From the NCBI RefSeq assembly GCF_014644315.1, contig NZ_BMKL01000001.1:62001-126000 (forward strand): 64,000 bases of DNA, written 5' to 3'. The position numbers and the translations under genes are program-made. Positions 61,624 through 64,000 of the stretch are shown here, piece after piece. The notes beneath the pieces were generated by a model. That model was not told the DNA's origin. It did not search any database and worked only from the letters and a program-made list of their open reading frames with translations. Every line of letters begins with the position of its first letter. Position 1 is the stretch's first letter. The DNA comes from Tsuneonella deserti. Lineage in GTDB: Bacteria; Pseudomonadota; Alphaproteobacteria; Sphingomonadales; Sphingomonadaceae.

Positions 61624-64000
61624 ATGTCGGACGCCGTTCCACCGGAGATTGCCAATTGGTTCGCCGGACGAGGCTGGCGCGTACGCCGCCACCAGAGCGA
61701 GATGCTGGTCGCGAGCGATGCGGGGCGCCATGCGATGCTGGTGGCCGACACCGGGGCCGGCAAGACGCTTGCTGGCTTCCTACCGACGCTGGCGGCCTTC
61801 TGTCCCTCGCGCTTCGGCGAGCAAGGGCCTCCCGACGGGCTCCACACGTTGTACGTCTCCCCGCTCAAGGCCCTTGCGCATGACGTCCAGCGAAACCTCG
61901 TCACCCCGGTCGAGGAAATGGATCTACCCATCCGGGTCGAGACGCGCAGCGGCGACACGCCGTCCGATCGCAAGAAGCGCCAGCGCGTGCGCCCGCCCAA
62001 CGTGCTGCTGACCACGCCCGAATCGCTCTCGTTGCTGCTTAGCTACCCTGACAGTTTTGCGATGTTCGCCGGCTTGCAGCGAGTCGTGATCGACGAGGTC
62101 CACGCTTTCGCGACCGGCAAGCGCGGAGATCTGCTGGCGCTTTGCCTGAGCCGCCTCCAATCGATCGCGCCTGGGCTGCAGCGCGCCGCCTTGTCCGCGA
62201 CCGTTGCCGATCCGCAGGCTTTCCGTGAGTGGCTCGCGCCGTGGGGCGACATCGATTCGGTAGAGCTTGTCGAGGGCGAGCCGGGCGCCCCGCCGCATGT
62301 CGAGGTGCTCCTGCCGATCGAAGAGCGCGTCCCCTGGGGCGGCCATGCCGGCCGCTGGGCGATTCCCCAGATCTACGAGGAGATTCGCCGCAACAAGACG
62401 ACGCTGATCTTCACCAATACGCGCTTTCTTGCCGAATACACCTTCCAGCTCCTGTGGGATGTGAACGAGGATACCCTGCCGATCGGCATCCACCATGGCT
62501 CCCTGAGCAAGGAAGCGCGCCGCAAGGTGGAGGGCGCGATGGCGCGCGGCGAACTGCGTGCACTGGTCGCGACCGCCAGCCTCGACCTCGGGGTCGACTG
62601 GGGGGATATCGACTGCGTCGTGCAGATGGGCGCGCCCAAGGGTTCGAGCCGTCTGCTGCAGCGAGTCGGACGGGCCAATCACCGGCTCGACCAGCCGAGC
62701 CGGGCTATTCTGGTGCCGGGCAACCGGTTCGAGTTTCTCGAGGCGACCGCTGCCAAGGAGGCAGTCGACCAAGGCCAGCGCGACGGAGAAGACTTTCGTC
62801 CCGGCGGGCTCGACGTGCTTGCCCAGCACGTGATGTCCTGCGCATGCGCGGCGCCGTTCGACGAGGGGGGGCTGCTGGCCGAGGTGCGCTCATCGCTTGC
62901 CTACTCCTGGCTCGATGAAGCCGTGTGGCAGCGCGTGCTGCACTTCGTCGCTACCGGCGGCTATTCGCTCGAAGCCTACGACCGGTTCAAGCGCATCGTG
63001 CGCGATGCCAACGGCACGTGGCGGCTTACCCATCCGGAACACGCCGCCCGCCACCGCCTGAACGCGGGCATCATCGTCGACAATGAGATGATCGAGATCC
63101 GCTTCCGCAACGGGCGTTCGCTCGGCAAGGTGGAGGAGCAGTTCGCGGCAAGCCTGCGCAGCGGCGACACCTTTCGCTTTGCGGGAATGGACCTCGAAGT
63201 CGAATCGCTGCGCGATCTCGAGCTGGTGGTCCGGGCTGCGAAGACGTCGGCCACCATCCCCAGCTACATGGGGCTGCGCCTGCCACTGACTACCCACTTG
63301 GCCGACCGGGTCCGCGAGATGCTGATAGACCGGGCGAGCTGGGCCCGCTTTCCGGACGACGTTCGCGAATGGCTCGAGGTGCAGGACTGGCGCAGCCGGA
63401 TGCCCGGGCCGGGCCAGCTGCTGGTCGAGACCTTCCCGCACGCGAAGAAGCACTACGCGGTCTATTATACCTTCGAAGGGTGGAATGCGAACCAGAGCCT
63501 CGGGATGCTGATCAACCGCCGGATGGAGGACCGCGGGCTTATGCCGGGCGGCTTCGTCGCCAACGATTACAGCCTAGCGGTTTGGGGGCTGAAGCCGGTG
63601 ATAGATCCCTTGCCGCTGTTGTCGCCCGACATCCTGACCGACGAGTTCGTAGAATGGGTGCAGGAGTCTCACCTGCTCCGCCGCGCTTTCCGGGAGGTCG
63701 CGGTAATCGCCGGACTTGTGGAGCGGCAGCACCCGGGCAAACGCAAGACCGGCAAGCAGGTCACTTTCTCGACCGACCTGATTTACGACGTGCTGCGCAA
63801 ATATGAGCCCGATCATGTCCTGCTTGAAGCCGCTTGGGCGGACGCGCGCACCCGGATGACCGACGTAGGCCGCTTGGGCAATGTGCTGGACCGCGCGGCC
63901 GAGCAGCTTGTGCATGTGGAACTTGACCGGGTCAGCCCGCTTGCGGTGCCCGTGATGACCATGATCGGACGCGAGGCGCTGCCGCAAGGGGCGATCGACG
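61624..64000 (+). CDS. Ligase-associated Lhr-type DEXH helicase, C-terminus cut by window edge
   Basis: A DNA-repair helicase; 792 codons are visible and the end lies outside. ATG 61624 is 2 bases after the CDF stop. Walker A ADTGAGKT, Walker B VIDEVHAF, SAT motif ALSATVADPQ, and helicase C motifs TLIFTNTRFLAEY, VATASLDLGVDWG and RLLQRVGRANHR are all present. A winged-helix and a C-terminal Lhr core domain follow. The family is known as ligase-associated DNA damage response DEXH helicase, normally next to an exonuclease and a DNA ligase; those may follow beyond the window. Expected full length is about 810-830 residues, so little is missing. Confidence 0.92.
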   Translation, partial: MSDAVPPEIANWFAGRGWRVRRHQSEMLVASDAGRHAMLVADTGAGKTLAGFLPTLAAFCPSRFGEQGPPDGLHTLYVSPLKALAHDVQRNLVTPVEEMDLPIRVETRSGDTPSDRKKRQRVRPPNVLLTTPESLSLLLSYPDSFAMFAGLQRVVIDEVHAFATGKRGDLLALCLSRLQSIAPGLQRAALSATVADPQAFREWLAPWGDIDSVELVEGEPGAPPHVEVLLPIEERVPWGGHAGRWAIPQIYEEIRRNKTTLIFTNTRFLAEYTFQLLWDVNEDTLPIGIHHGSLSKEARRKVEGAMARGELRALVATASLDLGVDWGDIDCVVQMGAPKGSSRLLQRVGRANHRLDQPSRAILVPGNRFEFLEATAAKEAVDQGQRDGEDFRPGGLDVLAQHVMSCACAAPFDEGGLLAEVRSSLAYSWLDEAVWQRVLHFVATGGYSLEAYDRFKRIVRDANGTWRLTHPEHAARHRLNAGIIVDNEMIEIRFRNGRSLGKVEEQFAASLRSGDTFRFAGMDLEVESLRDLELVVRAAKTSATIPSYMGLRLPLTTHLADRVREMLIDRASWARFPDDVREWLEVQDWRSRMPGPGQLLVETFPHAKKHYAVYYTFEGWNANQSLGMLINRRMEDRGLMPGGFVANDYSLAVWGLKPVIDPLPLLSPDILTDEFVEWVQESHLLRRAFREVAVIAGLVERQHPGKRKTGKQVTFSTDLIYDVLRKYEPDHVLLEAAWADARTRMTDVGRLGNVLDRAAEQLVHVELDRVSPLAVPVMTMIGREALPQGAID

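Overview
The window is a GC-rich (clearly above 60% G+C by eye) chromosomal segment from an alphaproteobacterium of the order Sphingomonadales, most likely the Erythrobacter/Altererythrobacter/Novosphingobium neighbourhood. The grounds are a LOV-HTH protein very like EL222 of Erythrobacter litoralis, a MipZ-type ParA ATPase next to panC, a zwf-edd-glk-eda Entner-Doudoroff cluster (zwf-edd-glk is the Zymomonas order), and two TonB-receptor sugar loci that each carry a flavin-dependent halogenase. I see no rRNA, tRNA, insertion sequence, prophage or CRISPR array.

Region 1 (1-13191) is a starch/maltodextrin locus. A maltose-type MFS carrier and a LacI-family regulator lie on the minus strand. 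Divergent from them is a tightly overlapping plus-strand operon: TonB receptor, halogenase, GH13 alpha-amylase, GH13 alpha-glucosidase, GH97 alpha-glucosidase, lipoprotein esterase. Region 2 (13291-27238) is a beta-glucan (laminarin-like) locus: an MFS transporter, an MFS/halogenase pair divergent from a second TonB receptor, a second LacI regulator, a GH3 lipoprotein, an FHS-type sugar:H+ symporter and a GH16 lipoprotein. Four matching 14-bp operator-like sites tie region 2 together. Region 3 (27289-34885) converts the imported glucose: zwf, edd, glk, eda and a divergent PEP-carboxylase-like gene, with start/stop overlaps at every junction.

Region 4 (35016-48386) is mixed housekeeping and accessory: a HerA-type ATPase, an entericidin-like lipopeptide, two secreted peptidases (S9 and M1), a probable light-response group (FAD oxidoreductase and folE divergent from a LOV-HTH regulator), a fasciclin-domain protein, a thioesterase, a DUF3606-like protein, a sulfotransferase, a membrane-anchored SNase-like nuclease and an Excalibur protein.

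Region 5 (48423-54190) holds class Ia ribonucleotide reductase as separate nrdB and nrdA genes. A visibly AT-richer SIR2-like gene starts on the nrdB stop codon (TAATG), and a NrdR-box-like pair spaced 32 bp lies upstream of nrdA. Region 6 (54191-64000) has a ClpP-like peptidase, a panC-nadB-hydrolase operon, mipZ, and a run of DnaJ-like protein, phosphomannomutase/phosphoglucomutase, CDF transporter and an Lhr-type helicase cut by the window end.

The overall logic is outer-membrane uptake and periplasmic hydrolysis of alpha- and beta-glucans, followed by glucose phosphorylation and Entner-Doudoroff breakdown. The points most worth a second look are the shared LacI operator set, the two halogenases in glycan loci, an EF-hand loop in the second TonB receptor, the PEP-carboxylase-like protein lacking usual active-site residues, and the SIR2-like gene coupled to nrdB.
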